Origin: Azonexus sp.
GTDB lineage: Bacteria; Pseudomonadota; Gammaproteobacteria; Burkholderiales; Rhodocyclaceae
Reading direction: 5' to 3'
DNA length: 59,503 bases
Assembly (NCBI RefSeq): GCF_030824335.1
Contig: NZ_JAVBXX010000016.1
Coordinates: 1 to 59,503 of the forward strand
Shown here piece by piece: positions 38,392-49,991 of this stretch. A model generated the notes under the pieces. That model saw only the letters and a program-made list of their open reading frames with translations. It was not told the origin of the DNA and did not search any database. Position 1 is the first letter of the stretch. The number at the start of each line of letters is the position of its first letter. The translations under genes and the position numbers were made by a program.

Positions 38392-39033
38392 TTATAGTCG
38401 ACCGCAACGTTGGGGCAGTTGCAGGACCGAGGAAACCTTCAGGTCCACATAGGGCGGCTGGCGAGAGTTGGTGCTCACCAGCACGGTGCGCATGCCGAGT
38501 TTTTTTGCCGTCACCAGATTGGGCAGGCTGTCTTCGACCATGATGCAATGCCGTGGATCGAGTCGTTCGGCATGGAGCAGGGCACGGAAACCGGCGGGCA
38601 TCGGCTTGGGCTGGAATTTCAGGCTTTCCACCGTGTAGACCGCAGCAAAGCACTGTCCGAGACCTGTCAGGTCGAGGATGGCTTTGGTGTAGTGACGGGG
38701 GGCATTGGAAAAAAGGATCTTGCGGCCGGGCAAGCGCTTCAGTGCGTTCAGCAGCGGCTTTTCAAAGACCAGCATGCGCTGCAGATCGGGAAATTGATGC
38801 GTTTCCCACAGAAAGTGATGCGGGTCGATGTTGTGGTGGCGGATCAGACCGAGCAGCGTGGCGCCGTAGCGTGTCCAGTAGCGTTGCCGGATGCGGTTGG
38901 CCTCGTCTTTGTCGACGCCTAGATGTCGCTCGATGTATTCGCGCATCGAGCGATTGATGTGCGGGAAGATGTGTGGGGTCGCGTTGTGCAGTGTGTTGTC
39001 GAGGTCAAACAGCCAGACGCGATCCCCGGGCAT
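38392..39033 (-). CDS. HAD-family pyrimidine 5'-nucleotidase
   Basis: HAD phosphatase of the SDT1/YjjG type. Nucleophile motif FDLDNTLHNATPHIF, motif II FSNAPRHY and motif III/IV MVEDSLPNL. 213 residues. Lies two bases after argB and 35 bases before slmA on the same strand. Members dephosphorylate pyrimidine nucleotides; the real substrate is not shown by the sequence. One copy of the dispersed 10-mer covers its last codons. Confidence 0.88.
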   Translation of the reverse strand: MPGDRVWLFDLDNTLHNATPHIFPHINRSMREYIERHLGVDKDEANRIRQRYWTRYGATLLGLIRHHNIDPHHFLWETHQFPDLQRMLVFEKPLLNALKRLPGRKILFSNAPRHYTKAILDLTGLGQCFAAVYTVESLKFQPKPMPAGFRALLHAERLDPRHCIMVEDSLPNLVTAKKLGMRTVLVSTNSRQPPYVDLKVSSVLQLPQRCGRL

Positions 39034-39035
39034 GC

Positions 39036-39995
<960 letters not shown>

Positions 39996-40835
39996 TTAGT
40001 CGGCTTTGGCGACAGCCGGCAGCAAGCGGATGGCATCACGATTACTCCAGGAAAAGCAGCGTTCGGCGGCTTCCTGCCAGGGCAGCCAGCAGCAGGCGCG
40101 ATGTTCGTCCGGGGCAATCGTAATATCGACCCTGTCCGGGAGTTGCAGGCCGAAAACATGTTCGTTGTTGCGCGTTACACCGGCAGGATAGCGATGGCGC
40201 CAGGCCGGGAAGATTTCGTAATCATTCTCGATGTGCCAGTCGGTCAGCGTGTACTGGCTGCTGTCAATGCCGGTTTCTTCAAGCACTTCACGATGCGCCG
40301 TTTCAGCCAGGCTTTCCGTGCCTTCCCGGCTGCCGGTGACCGATTGCCACAAATCCGGATGGGCTGCCCGCTCAAGCAGCAGGACATCCATGTTGCGGGT
40401 GTAGATGACGACGAGAACGGAGACGGGTTGTTTGGCTGGTTTGGCAATTTCCGGCCAGTTGGCGACTCCGGTTGCCGGATAATCGATCAGGATGGACAGG
40501 CCCAAGCCTTCCTCGCTGCGGCTGTCACTTGCTGCACGCAAGACATCAAGCAGGGTTTCCAGTTGTGCTGCTTTTGATTCGCCGAGGGCGCGCAAACCTT
40601 CGACAAGAATGACCGGGCTGCTACCTGGCTGCCAGTCCGGATCGCTCAGGCAGTCCATCAGTGCATCGAAGTTCGCGCCATACCAATCCGGAAATTGAAG
40701 CACCGTACCAATCCGTTCCAGGATGGCACCGATTTCAGTCATTCCCGAGACGTCGACCGTAAAAGTCGGATGGCTGGTGGTGTTTGGCGGTAACAGAAAT
40801 ACGCCGGATGGCAAGGCAGTGTTGTCCATGCTCAT
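39996..40835 (-). CDS. nudB: Barstar-Nudix fusion: ribonuclease inhibitor joined to NudB-type pyrophosphatase
   Basis: Residues about 22-118 are a barstar domain: PDWYGANFDALMDCL matches the inhibitory helix, with Asp57 and Asp61 at the places of barstar Asp35 and Asp39, and the fold ends in LGLSILID. Residues about 137-279 are a Nudix hydrolase with an intact Nudix box at 168-190 (G-x5-E-x7-RE-x2-EE-x-G). It is placed after aspS like NudB, which removes pyrophosphate from dihydroneopterin triphosphate in folate synthesis. The stop of the secreted ribonuclease directly abuts this start. ATG at 40835 or the third codon (40829), better spaced from GGGAG. Confidence 0.88.
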   Translation of the reverse strand: MSMDNTALPSGVFLLPPNTTSHPTFTVDVSGMTEIGAILERIGTVLQFPDWYGANFDALMDCLSDPDWQPGSSPVILVEGLRALGESKAAQLETLLDVLRAASDSRSEEGLGLSILIDYPATGVANWPEIAKPAKQPVSVLVVIYTRNMDVLLLERAAHPDLWQSVTGSREGTESLAETAHREVLEETGIDSSQYTLTDWHIENDYEIFPAWRHRYPAGVTRNNEHVFGLQLPDRVDITIAPDEHRACCWLPWQEAAERCFSWSNRDAIRLLPAVAKAD

Positions 40836-41192
40836 CTACTCCCGGATGCGCCGGAAGGACTTGTAGTGGTCTTCCGTGTAGTAATACTCGGGCTGCTTGC
40901 CGGCAACGATGCGCCGTGGCCCGCGATCCTTGCGTCCTGGCGTCTTCACGGTGTATTCCCGGTAATACCCACGGGGTTGCGCGGGCAGCAATTTCTCGAA
41001 ATTATTGAAGACGATGCCGTCCCGCTTGTAGGGGAAAGGCCCATCCTGTTTGATCAGTGCCAGCGTTTCGCGCGCTTCCGGTGGCAGATCGGCAACGCCG
41101 ATCCAGTCGCTGGAAGCCTTGCTGCCAAAAAAAGCAAAAGCGCTTCCGATCGCCAGGAAAAAAACGATCAGGAAGCGCTGCCATTGGCGCAT
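40836..41192 (-). CDS. Secreted guanyl-specific ribonuclease (RNase Sa/barnase type)
   Basis: Signal peptide (RFLIVFFLAIGSAFAF), then a complete microbial N1/T1-type RNase of about 90 residues. It aligns by eye with Streptomyces RNase Sa: LPPEARETLALIKQDGPFPY, GYYREYTVKTPG, YYTEDHYKSF. Catalytic residues correspond: Glu79 (Sa Glu54), Arg90 and Arg94 (Arg65, Arg69), His109 (His85). The Sa disulfide cysteines are missing. 118 residues. It lies between aspS and the barstar-Nudix fusion, so the inhibitor would guard the cytosol before export. Confidence 0.9.
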   Translation of the reverse strand: MRQWQRFLIVFFLAIGSAFAFFGSKASSDWIGVADLPPEARETLALIKQDGPFPYKRDGIVFNNFEKLLPAQPRGYYREYTVKTPGRKDRGPRRIVAGKQPEYYYTEDHYKSFRRIRE

Positions 41193-41195
41193 GGC

Positions 41196-43010
41196 TTAGG
41201 CCTTTTCGCCTTTGGCTTGCTCGACTTCGACCTGGGTCTCGACCTTCTGGCGCAGACGAACGTGCAATTCGCGCAATTGTTTCTCGTCGACCGCAGAAGG
41301 TGCATCAGTCAGCAAACACTGGGCGCGCTGGGTCTTCGGGAAGGCGATCACGTCACGGATCGACTCGGCACCGGTCATCATCGTGACGATACGATCCAGG
41401 CCGAAGGCCAGGCCGCCGTGCGGCGGGGCACCGTACTTCAGCGCGTCGAGCAGGAAGCCGAACTTGGCCTGCTGTTCTTCCGGACCGATGTTGAGGGCCG
41501 AGAAGACCTTTTCCTGCACGTCGGAACGGTGGATACGCACCGAGCCGCCGCCCAGTTCCCAGCCGTTCAGCGCCAGGTCGTAGGCCTTGGCCAGGCACTT
41601 GCCCGGATCGGTCACCAGCAGGTCGAGATGCTCGTCCTTCGGGCTGGTGAAAGGGTGGTGGCAGGCGGTCCAGCGCTTGTTTTCGTCGTCGTATTCGAAC
41701 ATCGGGAAGTCGATGACCCACAGCGGCGCCCACTTGGCGCCGGTGACGAAGCCCTTTTCGTGGCCGATCTTGATGCGCAGTGCGCCGAGGGCGTCGTTGA
41801 CCACCTTGGCCTTGTCGGCGCCGAAGAAGATCAGGTCGCCGGACTGGGCGCCGGTGCGCTCGATGACGGCGCGCAGCGAGGCTTCCGACAGGTTCTTGAC
41901 GATGGGCGATTGCAGACCGGTTTCGTTGATCTGTGTGACGTCATTGACCTTGATATAGGCCAGACCACGGGCGCCGTAAATGCCGACGAATTGGGTATAA
42001 GCGTCGATTTCGCCACGGGTCAGCGTGGCGCCGCCCGGAATGCGCATGGCGGCGATACGGCCGCCTTCGCTGTTGGCAACGCCGGCGAAGACCTTGAAGG
42101 CGACATCCTTGAAGGCGTCGGTGACTTCGGTCAGTTCGAGCGTGACGCGCAGGTCCGGCTTGTCCGAGCCGAAGCGGTGCATGGCTTCGGCGTAGGTCAT
42201 GCGCGGGAACTCCGGCAGATCGACGTTGATCGCTTCCTTGAACACGGTGCGGATCAGCTTTTCCATCAGCGCGGTGATTTCTGCCTCGCTCATGAACGAG
42301 GTTTCGATATCAACCTGGGTGAATTCCGGCTGACGGTCAGCGCGCAGGTCTTCATCGCGGAAGCACTTGACGATCTGGTAGTAACGGTCGAAACCGGCGA
42401 CCATCAGCAGTTGCTTGAACAACTGCGGCGATTGCGGCAACGCAAAAAACTGACCGGGGTGAACGCGTGACGGCACCAAGTAGTCGCGAGCGCCTTCCGG
42501 GGTCGATTTGGTCAGCATTGGTGTTTCGATGTCGACAAAACCGGCATCGTCGAGGAAGCGGCGGAAAGCACGGGCCGTCTTGTAGCGCAGCATCAGGTTA
42601 TTCTGCATCTGCGGGCGGCGCAGGTCGATGACGCGATGGGTCAGGCGGACGTTCTCGGAGAGGTTTTCCTCGTCGAGCTGGAACGGTGGCGTGACCGACG
42701 GATTCAGGACTTCGATTTCATGGCAAAGGATTTCGATTTCGCCGGAGGCCAAGTTGGCGTTGGTCGTGCCGGCCGGACGTGGGCGAACTTTGCCGGTGAT
42801 CTTCAGACAGAACTCGTTGCGGACGGATTCAGCAATCTTGAAACTGTCGGCCCGGTCCGGGTCGCAAACGATTTGTGCCAGACCCTCACGGTCGCGCAGG
42901 TCAATGAAGATGACGCCGCCGTGGTCGCGACGACGGTGAGCCCAGCCACACAGGGTGACGATCTGCCCGTCGAGGGCGGCATTGAGTTGTCCGCAGTAAT
43001 GAGTACGCAT
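41196..43010 (-). CDS. aspS: Aspartyl-tRNA synthetase (probably non-discriminating)
   Basis: Class II synthetase with an N-terminal OB-fold anticodon domain ([20 protein letters not shown]), motif 2 [17 protein letters not shown], the bacterial GAD insert (about residues 290-420) and motif 3 [15 protein letters not shown]. 604 residues. In many betaproteobacteria AspRS also charges tRNA-Asn; the sequence does not settle this. The ribonuclease gene follows after three bases. Confidence 0.96.
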   Translation of the reverse strand: MRTHYCGQLNAALDGQIVTLCGWAHRRRDHGGVIFIDLRDREGLAQIVCDPDRADSFKIAESVRNEFCLKITGKVRPRPAGTTNANLASGEIEILCHEIEVLNPSVTPPFQLDEENLSENVRLTHRVIDLRRPQMQNNLMLRYKTARAFRRFLDDAGFVDIETPMLTKSTPEGARDYLVPSRVHPGQFFALPQSPQLFKQLLMVAGFDRYYQIVKCFRDEDLRADRQPEFTQVDIETSFMSEAEITALMEKLIRTVFKEAINVDLPEFPRMTYAEAMHRFGSDKPDLRVTLELTEVTDAFKDVAFKVFAGVANSEGGRIAAMRIPGGATLTRGEIDAYTQFVGIYGARGLAYIKVNDVTQINETGLQSPIVKNLSEASLRAVIERTGAQSGDLIFFGADKAKVVNDALGALRIKIGHEKGFVTGAKWAPLWVIDFPMFEYDDENKRWTACHHPFTSPKDEHLDLLVTDPGKCLAKAYDLALNGWELGGGSVRIHRSDVQEKVFSALNIGPEEQQAKFGFLLDALKYGAPPHGGLAFGLDRIVTMMTGAESIRDVIAFPKTQRAQCLLTDAPSAVDEKQLRELHVRLRQKVETQVEVEQAKGEKA

Positions 43011-43031
43011 GAAACTTTCCGTAGGTTGCTT

Positions 43032-43661
43032 TTAAGTATGATGAACAATGTGAGGGCGTGGCGGCGGGGCCACGACACCCATCGAGATGATGTATTTGAG
43101 GGCTTCGTCCACCGTCATGTCGAGTTCAATGGCGTCGCTGGCCGGCAGCATCAGAAAGAAGCCCGAGGTTGGGTTGGGGGTGGTCGGTACGTAGACACTG
43201 ACGTAGTTGCCTGTCAGGTGGTTCCGGATGTCGCCACCCGGCGTGCCGGTTAGGAAGGCGATGGTCCATGTGCCCTGGCGTGGATACTGGACCAGAAGTG
43301 CTTTGCGAAACGCATTGCCATTAGGGGCAAACAGTGTGTCGGAGACCTGTTTGACGGCTTTGTATACTGAATTGACGACTGGAATGCGAGAGAGCAGCTT
43401 GTCCCACCAGCCAACCAGTTTTTGGCCAATGAAATTGGTCGCCAGCAAGCCGGTGAGCAGGATCATTCCCAAGGTAAGCAGCGCACCTACGCCTGGGATC
43501 GAAAAGCCAAAAAGACTCCGCGGATGTAACACTTCCGGGAGTAGATGCAATGACTGGTCCAGCGCACTGACAATGACTGACAGAACCCAAGCGGTGATGA
43601 CCAGCGGAACCCAGATCAGGAGCCCCGTGATGAAATAGCGTTTAATCAGTTGGCCACGCAC
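43032..43661 (-). CDS. DUF502 membrane protein
   Basis: Two N-terminal membrane helices (TGLLIWVPLVITAWVLSVIV and VGALLTLGMILLTGLLATNF), then a soluble domain with IPVVNSVYKAVKQVSDTL and TGNYVSVYVPTTPNPTSGFF, the DUF502 signature. About 209 residues. GTG at 43661 is preferred (GGAAG upstream); TTG at 43670 is also possible. Its 5' end overlaps fmdB. Function unknown; the fmdB-DUF502-aspS order is conserved in betaproteobacteria. Confidence 0.88.
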   Translation of the reverse strand: MRGQLIKRYFITGLLIWVPLVITAWVLSVIVSALDQSLHLLPEVLHPRSLFGFSIPGVGALLTLGMILLTGLLATNFIGQKLVGWWDKLLSRIPVVNSVYKAVKQVSDTLFAPNGNAFRKALLVQYPRQGTWTIAFLTGTPGGDIRNHLTGNYVSVYVPTTPNPTSGFFLMLPASDAIELDMTVDEALKYIISMGVVAPPPRPHIVHHT

Positions 43662-43897
43662 GACGAACAACTTCCTTCCCCGGTTTGGCAGGGAGGTGGT
43701 GTGGCGGGCTTGCTGCCGCCCTTGAAATCTGTCGCATACCAGCCGCTACCTTTTAACTGGAAGCCTGCTGCTGACAACAGTTTGCTGTAGCTGTCCTTGC
43801 CGCAAGAAGGGCAGGTGGTGAGCACGGCATCGCTCATTTTCTGCAGGTGTTCCTTCTGAAAACCGCAGGAGTCGCAGCGATATTCGTAAATCGGCAT
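43646..43897 (-). CDS. FmdB/CxxC zinc-ribbon regulatory protein
   Basis: Short zinc ribbon: MPIYEYRCDSCGFQKE and TTCPSCGKDSYSKLLSAAGF. 83 residues, ending in a cysteine-rich tail (CSSC). FmdB-like proteins are of unclear role, perhaps regulatory. Strong ribosome site (GGAGG). First gene of the fmdB-DUF502-aspS run; 3' end overlaps DUF502. Confidence 0.9.
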   Translation of the reverse strand: MPIYEYRCDSCGFQKEHLQKMSDAVLTTCPSCGKDSYSKLLSAAGFQLKGSGWYATDFKGGSKPATPPPCQTGEGSCSSCVAN

Positions 43898-43918
43898 GGG
43901 AATCCTCCAAAACCTTGA

Positions 43919-43924
43919 ATTATA
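43919..43924 (-). promoter_or_regulatory. -10 box upstream of fmdB
   Basis: Perfect TATAAT on the minus strand, 22 bases before the fmdB start. The -35 region 16-17 bp further up (about TATAGC) is poor, so the promoter call rests mainly on the -10. Confidence 0.45.
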
Positions 43925-43968
43925 ACCGAGAGAGTGAGCTAGCTATATCGGGCTGAAGTCACCGGATT

Positions 43969-44817
43969 TCAATAGATCAATCCAAGGTAGCTCTGCGTCA
44001 GTGTCTTTCCCCAGAATAGGGTGATCAGACCGGCTGCTGCAAGATAGGGACCGAATGGGATCGGCACGTTGCGTCCGTGGCGGGCAACAACAATCAGGGT
44101 GATGCCGACGGCGGCACCCACTATTGAAGAAAGCAGGATGATGGCCGGCAACATCTGCCAGCCCAGCCAGGCGCCCAGTGCTGCGAGCAACTTGAAGTCA
44201 CCGTAGCCCATCCCTTCTTTTCCTGTTGCCAGCTTGAAAAGCCAGAACACGCTCCAAAGTGCCAGGTAGCCTGCCATGGCACCAATCACTGCGGTATGAA
44301 GGTCGGTGAAGGTGTTGTGGAGATTGAATGCCAAGCCCAGCCAAACCAGGGGAAGGGTGATGCTATCCGGTAGCAACTGGGTATCAAGGTCGATGAAAGT
44401 TAGCGCAATGAGTGCCCAGAGCAGCAACAGCGCACCTGCGCCCTGCATGTTGAGTCCGAAGTGCCAGATGGCAAAGGCCGAGAGGGCAGCCGTCAGAGCC
44501 TCTATCAGTGGATAGCGAGCCGAGATCGGTGTCTTGCAGGCTGAACATTTCCCTTTGAGTATCAGCAGATAACTGATTAGCGGGATGTTCTCCAAGGCGG
44601 TGATCCGATGGCCGCAGTTCGGGCAGCGTGAGCGTGGCTGTGCGAGGTTAAAGCTTTCTGCGGTGGACGTGGCTTCTCCCTGTATTTCTGCACATTGTGT
44701 CCGCCATTCCCGCTCCATCATCTTGGGCAGGCGATAAATGACAACATTCAGGAAGCTGCCGACGCACAGACCGAACAGTCCGGCGGTAATGGTGCCAAGC
44801 AGTGATTCTGCAAGCAT
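43969..44817 (-). CDS. pilD: Type IV prepilin peptidase / N-methyltransferase
   Basis: Inner-membrane aspartic protease that cuts and methylates prepilins and pseudopilins. N-terminal methylase domain with two CxxC pairs (CPNCGHR and CSACKTP), then about seven helices with catalytic aspartates in FIDLDTQLLPD and GMGYGDFKLLAALGAW. 282 residues. Start overlaps the pilC stop (TAATG). Part of pilB-pilC-pilD. Confidence 0.95.
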   Translation of the reverse strand: MLAESLLGTITAGLFGLCVGSFLNVVIYRLPKMMEREWRTQCAEIQGEATSTAESFNLAQPRSRCPNCGHRITALENIPLISYLLILKGKCSACKTPISARYPLIEALTAALSAFAIWHFGLNMQGAGALLLLWALIALTFIDLDTQLLPDSITLPLVWLGLAFNLHNTFTDLHTAVIGAMAGYLALWSVFWLFKLATGKEGMGYGDFKLLAALGAWLGWQMLPAIILLSSIVGAAVGITLIVVARHGRNVPIPFGPYLAAAGLITLFWGKTLTQSYLGLIY

Positions 44818-46037
44818 TAGACCACCGCGCCAATCTTGAAAATTGGCAAGTACATGGCAACAACCATGCCACCGATCAGCGTACCGAGTACCACCATGAT
44901 GAGCGGCTCCATCAGACTGGACATCGCGTCGACCGCATCATCCACTTCGGCTTCGAAGAAATCGGCAACTTTTGACAGCATGGAGTCAAGGGCGCCGGAT
45001 TCCTCACCGATGGCGACCATCTGGGTCACCATGTTCGGAAAAATATTTGCATTCTGCATCGCAGCAGTCAGGCTGGTACCGCTGGAAACCTCGCTCTGGA
45101 TTTGTCGGGTTGCCAGTTTGTATACGTGGTTACCTGCCGCTCCGCCGACAGAGTCCAGCGATTCAACCAGGGGAACGCCGGCAGCAAACATGGTAGCCAA
45201 GGTCCTGGTCCATCGTGCAATGACTGATTTTCGTACGATTTCACCAAAAATAGGCATGCGAAGCATTAGTCGGTCCATGACCATCTGCATTTTTTCGGAG
45301 CGTTTCCACGCCTCGAAAAAGCCGTAGATGCAGCCCCCGATCAAACCGAAAATGGCCCACCACCAAGCAACGAAGAAGTCCGAGATGCCCATGACGATTA
45401 GTGTGGGGGCCGGCAAGTCGGCACCGAAACTGGTAAACACCTCTTTGAACGCCGGTATGACGAAAATCATGATCACGGCAGTGATGATGAAGGCGACGAC
45501 CAGAACGGCAATCGGGTAGAACAGTGCTGATTTGATTTTGCCCTTGATGGCCAGAATTTTTTCCTTGTAGGTTGCCAGTCGATCAAGGAGCGAGTCCAGA
45601 ATCCCTGCCTGTTCTCCGGCGCTAACCAGATTGCAGAATAGGGTATCGAAATACAGGGGATATTTTTTGAAAGCTTGGGACAGTGAACTGCCTGTCTCGA
45701 CTTCGGCTTTGATATCCAGAAGCAGTTTTCCAACGGCTGGATTGCTGTGACCGCGGCCTACAATGTCAAAAGACTGGAGCAACGGAACCCCCGCTTTCAT
45801 CATGGTTGCCAATTGGCGGGTGAAAAGCGCGATGTCTTTGTCGGTGATTTTCTTGCCGCTGCCGATCCGCTGCTTCTTGATTTTTTGTGTGGAAATCCCC
45901 TGGCGCCGCAATGTGGAGCTTACGACGGTGGATGAGGCGGCACGAATCTCACCACGAACTGTCTTGCCTTCGCGGTTCGTCCCCTCCCACAGGAAGGTGA
46001 ATTCCTTGACTTTACTTGCCTTGTCAGCGGTCGCCAT
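44817..46037 (-). CDS. pilC: Type IV pilus inner-membrane platform protein
   Basis: GspF/PilC family with two repeated T2SF domains: FTRQLATMMKAGVPLLQSFD and WTRTLATMFAAGVPLVESLD. Three membrane helices; the C-terminus VVAMYLPIFKIGAVV is typical of PilC. 406 residues. 17 bases after pilB, sharing one base with pilD. Confidence 0.96.
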   Translation of the reverse strand: MATADKASKVKEFTFLWEGTNREGKTVRGEIRAASSTVVSSTLRRQGISTQKIKKQRIGSGKKITDKDIALFTRQLATMMKAGVPLLQSFDIVGRGHSNPAVGKLLLDIKAEVETGSSLSQAFKKYPLYFDTLFCNLVSAGEQAGILDSLLDRLATYKEKILAIKGKIKSALFYPIAVLVVAFIITAVIMIFVIPAFKEVFTSFGADLPAPTLIVMGISDFFVAWWWAIFGLIGGCIYGFFEAWKRSEKMQMVMDRLMLRMPIFGEIVRKSVIARWTRTLATMFAAGVPLVESLDSVGGAAGNHVYKLATRQIQSEVSSGTSLTAAMQNANIFPNMVTQMVAIGEESGALDSMLSKVADFFEAEVDDAVDAMSSLMEPLIMVVLGTLIGGMVVAMYLPIFKIGAVV

Positions 46038-46054
46038 TGAGATGGTCCTTCAGT

Positions 46055-47770
<1,716 letters not shown>

Positions 47771-47813
47771 CGAATTTGTGAATTTCCGTTGCCAAGAGTA
47801 TCGCCCGATAATG

Positions 47814-49121
47814 CTACCGGGAAGTGGCTTTGTAAAGGTTGTCAGGGGTTTTGCCCGCAGTGGGCCGATAAAGGCGTGCGGTCACAACACTACGATCCTG
47901 GGTTTGCAGTATTTCTACGGCAACGTCATTCAGTTTGAGACTGACATCCGCCTCCGGAATATCCTGAAAGTGTTCAAGGATAAGGCCATTGAGCGTTTTT
48001 GGACCGGTAAGAGGAAAGTCGAGACCGAGCATGCGATTAAGATCCCGCAGTTGTCGGGAGCCTTCCACGACAATGCTTCCATCATCAAGCCACTCTAGGT
48101 CGGCATCAAGTCCGGGGATGGTTGTTGTAAAGTCGCCGACAATTTCTTCGATGATGTCTTCGAGTGTCAGCAAGCCAAGGATCTCACCATACTCGTCGAC
48201 AACGAAGCCGATGCGCTGGCGGTTTTCCTGGAAAAAGGCCAGTTGGGAAAACACTGCGGTGCCGGCAGGAATGTAATAGGGCTGCTGCAGCGCGTCCACC
48301 AGTGACGCTTCGTTGAAGTTGGTGCTGCCGATTGCGGTCAGCAGACGGCGAACCGGGAGAACGCCGAGCAACTGGTCCAGTGAGCCACGGCAGACCGGTA
48401 GGCGACTGTGGTGACTGGTCATCAATTGGTTCAGGACTTCACTCCATTCCTGCTCAATATCCAGTATTTCAATGCTGCCGCGCGGTGTCATCATGTGCTC
48501 GACCGTGATTTCGTTCAGGTCGAAAAGGCTGTTAAGAATGGCTTGGTGTTTCTTTGGGATGACGTTGGATGATTCCAGGACGAGGCTGCGTAACTCTTCC
48601 GGGGAGAGGCGGGTGGATTCGGCAGACGGATGAAGAGACAAGCCAAGCATGCGCAGGATTGCCGCTGCAAAAAGGTTAACAAACCAGATGATGGGGTAGC
48701 AGAAGCGCAGGAGTGGCGTTAGGGCGTAGGCAATAATTGGTGCGATGCGGTCAGCGTAAGTGGCCCCAATGATCTTGGGCGTGATCTCGGAAAAAACCAG
48801 AATGGCGAAAGTTACGACCAGGGTGCTGGCACCCAGTGCCCATTTTTCATCGCCAAACAACTCCATGGCGATGACACTGACCAATGTTGCGGCTGCCGCA
48901 TTGACCAGGTTGTTGCCAAGCAGGATGACCCCGAGCATCTTGTCTGTCTTATCCAGCAACGCAATGGCTTTTCTCGCCCCGGGAGAGCCACTTTGGGCTA
49001 GATGGCGAAGTCGGAAACGATTTGCTGCCATCATCGCCGTTTCGCTCATCGAAAAGAAGGCCGACATGGCGAGCAGGGCGATCAACACGCCCAGTTGAAC
49101 GGAGATCGGAATATCGTTCAC
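47814..49121 (-). CDS. CNNM/CorC-type membrane protein with CBS domains
   Basis: DUF21 membrane domain (about residues 1-190, three or four helices, SAFFSMSETAMMAANRFRL), a CBS pair (MTPRGSIEILD, LPVCRGSLDQLLGVLPVR, GFVVDEYGEILGLLTLEDII) and a C-terminal CorC/HlyC domain. About 435 residues. Corresponds to E. coli CorB/YfjD, linked to magnesium homeostasis. GTG start one base after the ypjD stop. ffh-ypjD-corB is a conserved neighbourhood. Confidence 0.9.
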   Translation of the reverse strand: MNDIPISVQLGVLIALLAMSAFFSMSETAMMAANRFRLRHLAQSGSPGARKAIALLDKTDKMLGVILLGNNLVNAAAATLVSVIAMELFGDEKWALGASTLVVTFAILVFSEITPKIIGATYADRIAPIIAYALTPLLRFCYPIIWFVNLFAAAILRMLGLSLHPSAESTRLSPEELRSLVLESSNVIPKKHQAILNSLFDLNEITVEHMMTPRGSIEILDIEQEWSEVLNQLMTSHHSRLPVCRGSLDQLLGVLPVRRLLTAIGSTNFNEASLVDALQQPYYIPAGTAVFSQLAFFQENRQRIGFVVDEYGEILGLLTLEDIIEEIVGDFTTTIPGLDADLEWLDDGSIVVEGSRQLRDLNRMLGLDFPLTGPKTLNGLILEHFQDIPEADVSLKLNDVAVEILQTQDRSVVTARLYRPTAGKTPDNLYKATSR

Positions 49122-49122
49122 C

Positions 49123-49962
49123 TCAGAGTCGCCCGAGAATGATTTCGACGACAAAACGGCTGCCGAAATATGCCAGAATTAACAGCGCAAAACCCGCCAG
49201 TGTCAGACGCAAGGCGCGTTTCCCGCGCCAACCCCAAACGTGGCGGCCGATCAGCAGCGTAGCAAAAATGCACCACGAGGCAATGGCGAAAAAGACTTTA
49301 TGATCCAGTGCCAGCGGTTTGCCAAAAATCCATTCGGAAAACAACAGGCCACTGCCAACGGCCAGTGAAAGAAGGATGAAGCCGAGCATCAGCATGCGGA
49401 ACAACAGAGACTCCATTGCCATCAGTGATGGCAGGCTGGTCAGGCCACGCTTGATGAGTCGGCGATGCAGGGCGTTTTCGGTAAACCCCATGAAAATTGC
49501 GTGCAGGGCGGCCAAGGTGAGCAGGCTGTAGGCCAGCATGGCCGCAAGAAAGTGGAATTGGAAGCCTGTTGCATCGGCATTGGCGACCACGTGGTCTGCA
49601 GGGAAAAAGATGGGCAACAGCGCGCAAAGTGCGGCCAGTGGCAAAACCATCGGTTGCATGCCTTCCATGCGCGCCATGAAACTTTCCAGCCAGTAAATCA
49701 GTACGGCAAGCCACATCATCAATGATAGGGCGAGCCCAAAGGAAAAGTGCATGCCGTCCCGGGCCAAAAGCGCCGAGAACAAACCGTAAGCGTGAATTGC
49801 CAAGGCGCTGCCAATGGCCATTCGCTCCCAGGTTTTCATTGGGCAGGCAATGCATTGTTCATCGTGGTCACGCCAGCGGGTATTCCAGAAATGGAAACCG
49901 AGTGCCCCGTAAATCAGGGCGGCGAGGCTGTGAGGGAGAAGCTGAATTACAATGTCGACCAT
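49123..49962 (-). CDS. ypjD: Cytochrome c assembly-like membrane protein YpjD
   Basis: CcsA/HemX-like family with about eight helices and conserved histidines, for example FQFHFLAAMLAYSLLTLAAL and LDHKVFFAIASWCIFATLLIGR. 279 residues, inner membrane. In E. coli ypjD also lies between ffh and corB. Function unclear; related proteins handle heme. Start codons of ypjD and ffh are only 29 bp apart. Confidence 0.87.
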   Translation of the reverse strand: MVDIVIQLLPHSLAALIYGALGFHFWNTRWRDHDEQCIACPMKTWERMAIGSALAIHAYGLFSALLARDGMHFSFGLALSLMMWLAVLIYWLESFMARMEGMQPMVLPLAALCALLPIFFPADHVVANADATGFQFHFLAAMLAYSLLTLAALHAIFMGFTENALHRRLIKRGLTSLPSLMAMESLLFRMLMLGFILLSLAVGSGLLFSEWIFGKPLALDHKVFFAIASWCIFATLLIGRHVWGWRGKRALRLTLAGFALLILAYFGSRFVVEIILGRL

Positions 49963-49991
49963 TCGCGAATTCTACTAGAAGCCTATCTGAC

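Noticed and set aside
49722..49991. Longer N-terminus for Ffh from the open frame start
   Set aside because: The extra sequence is antisense to ypjD and absent from the family; ATG at 49992 gives the standard protein start.
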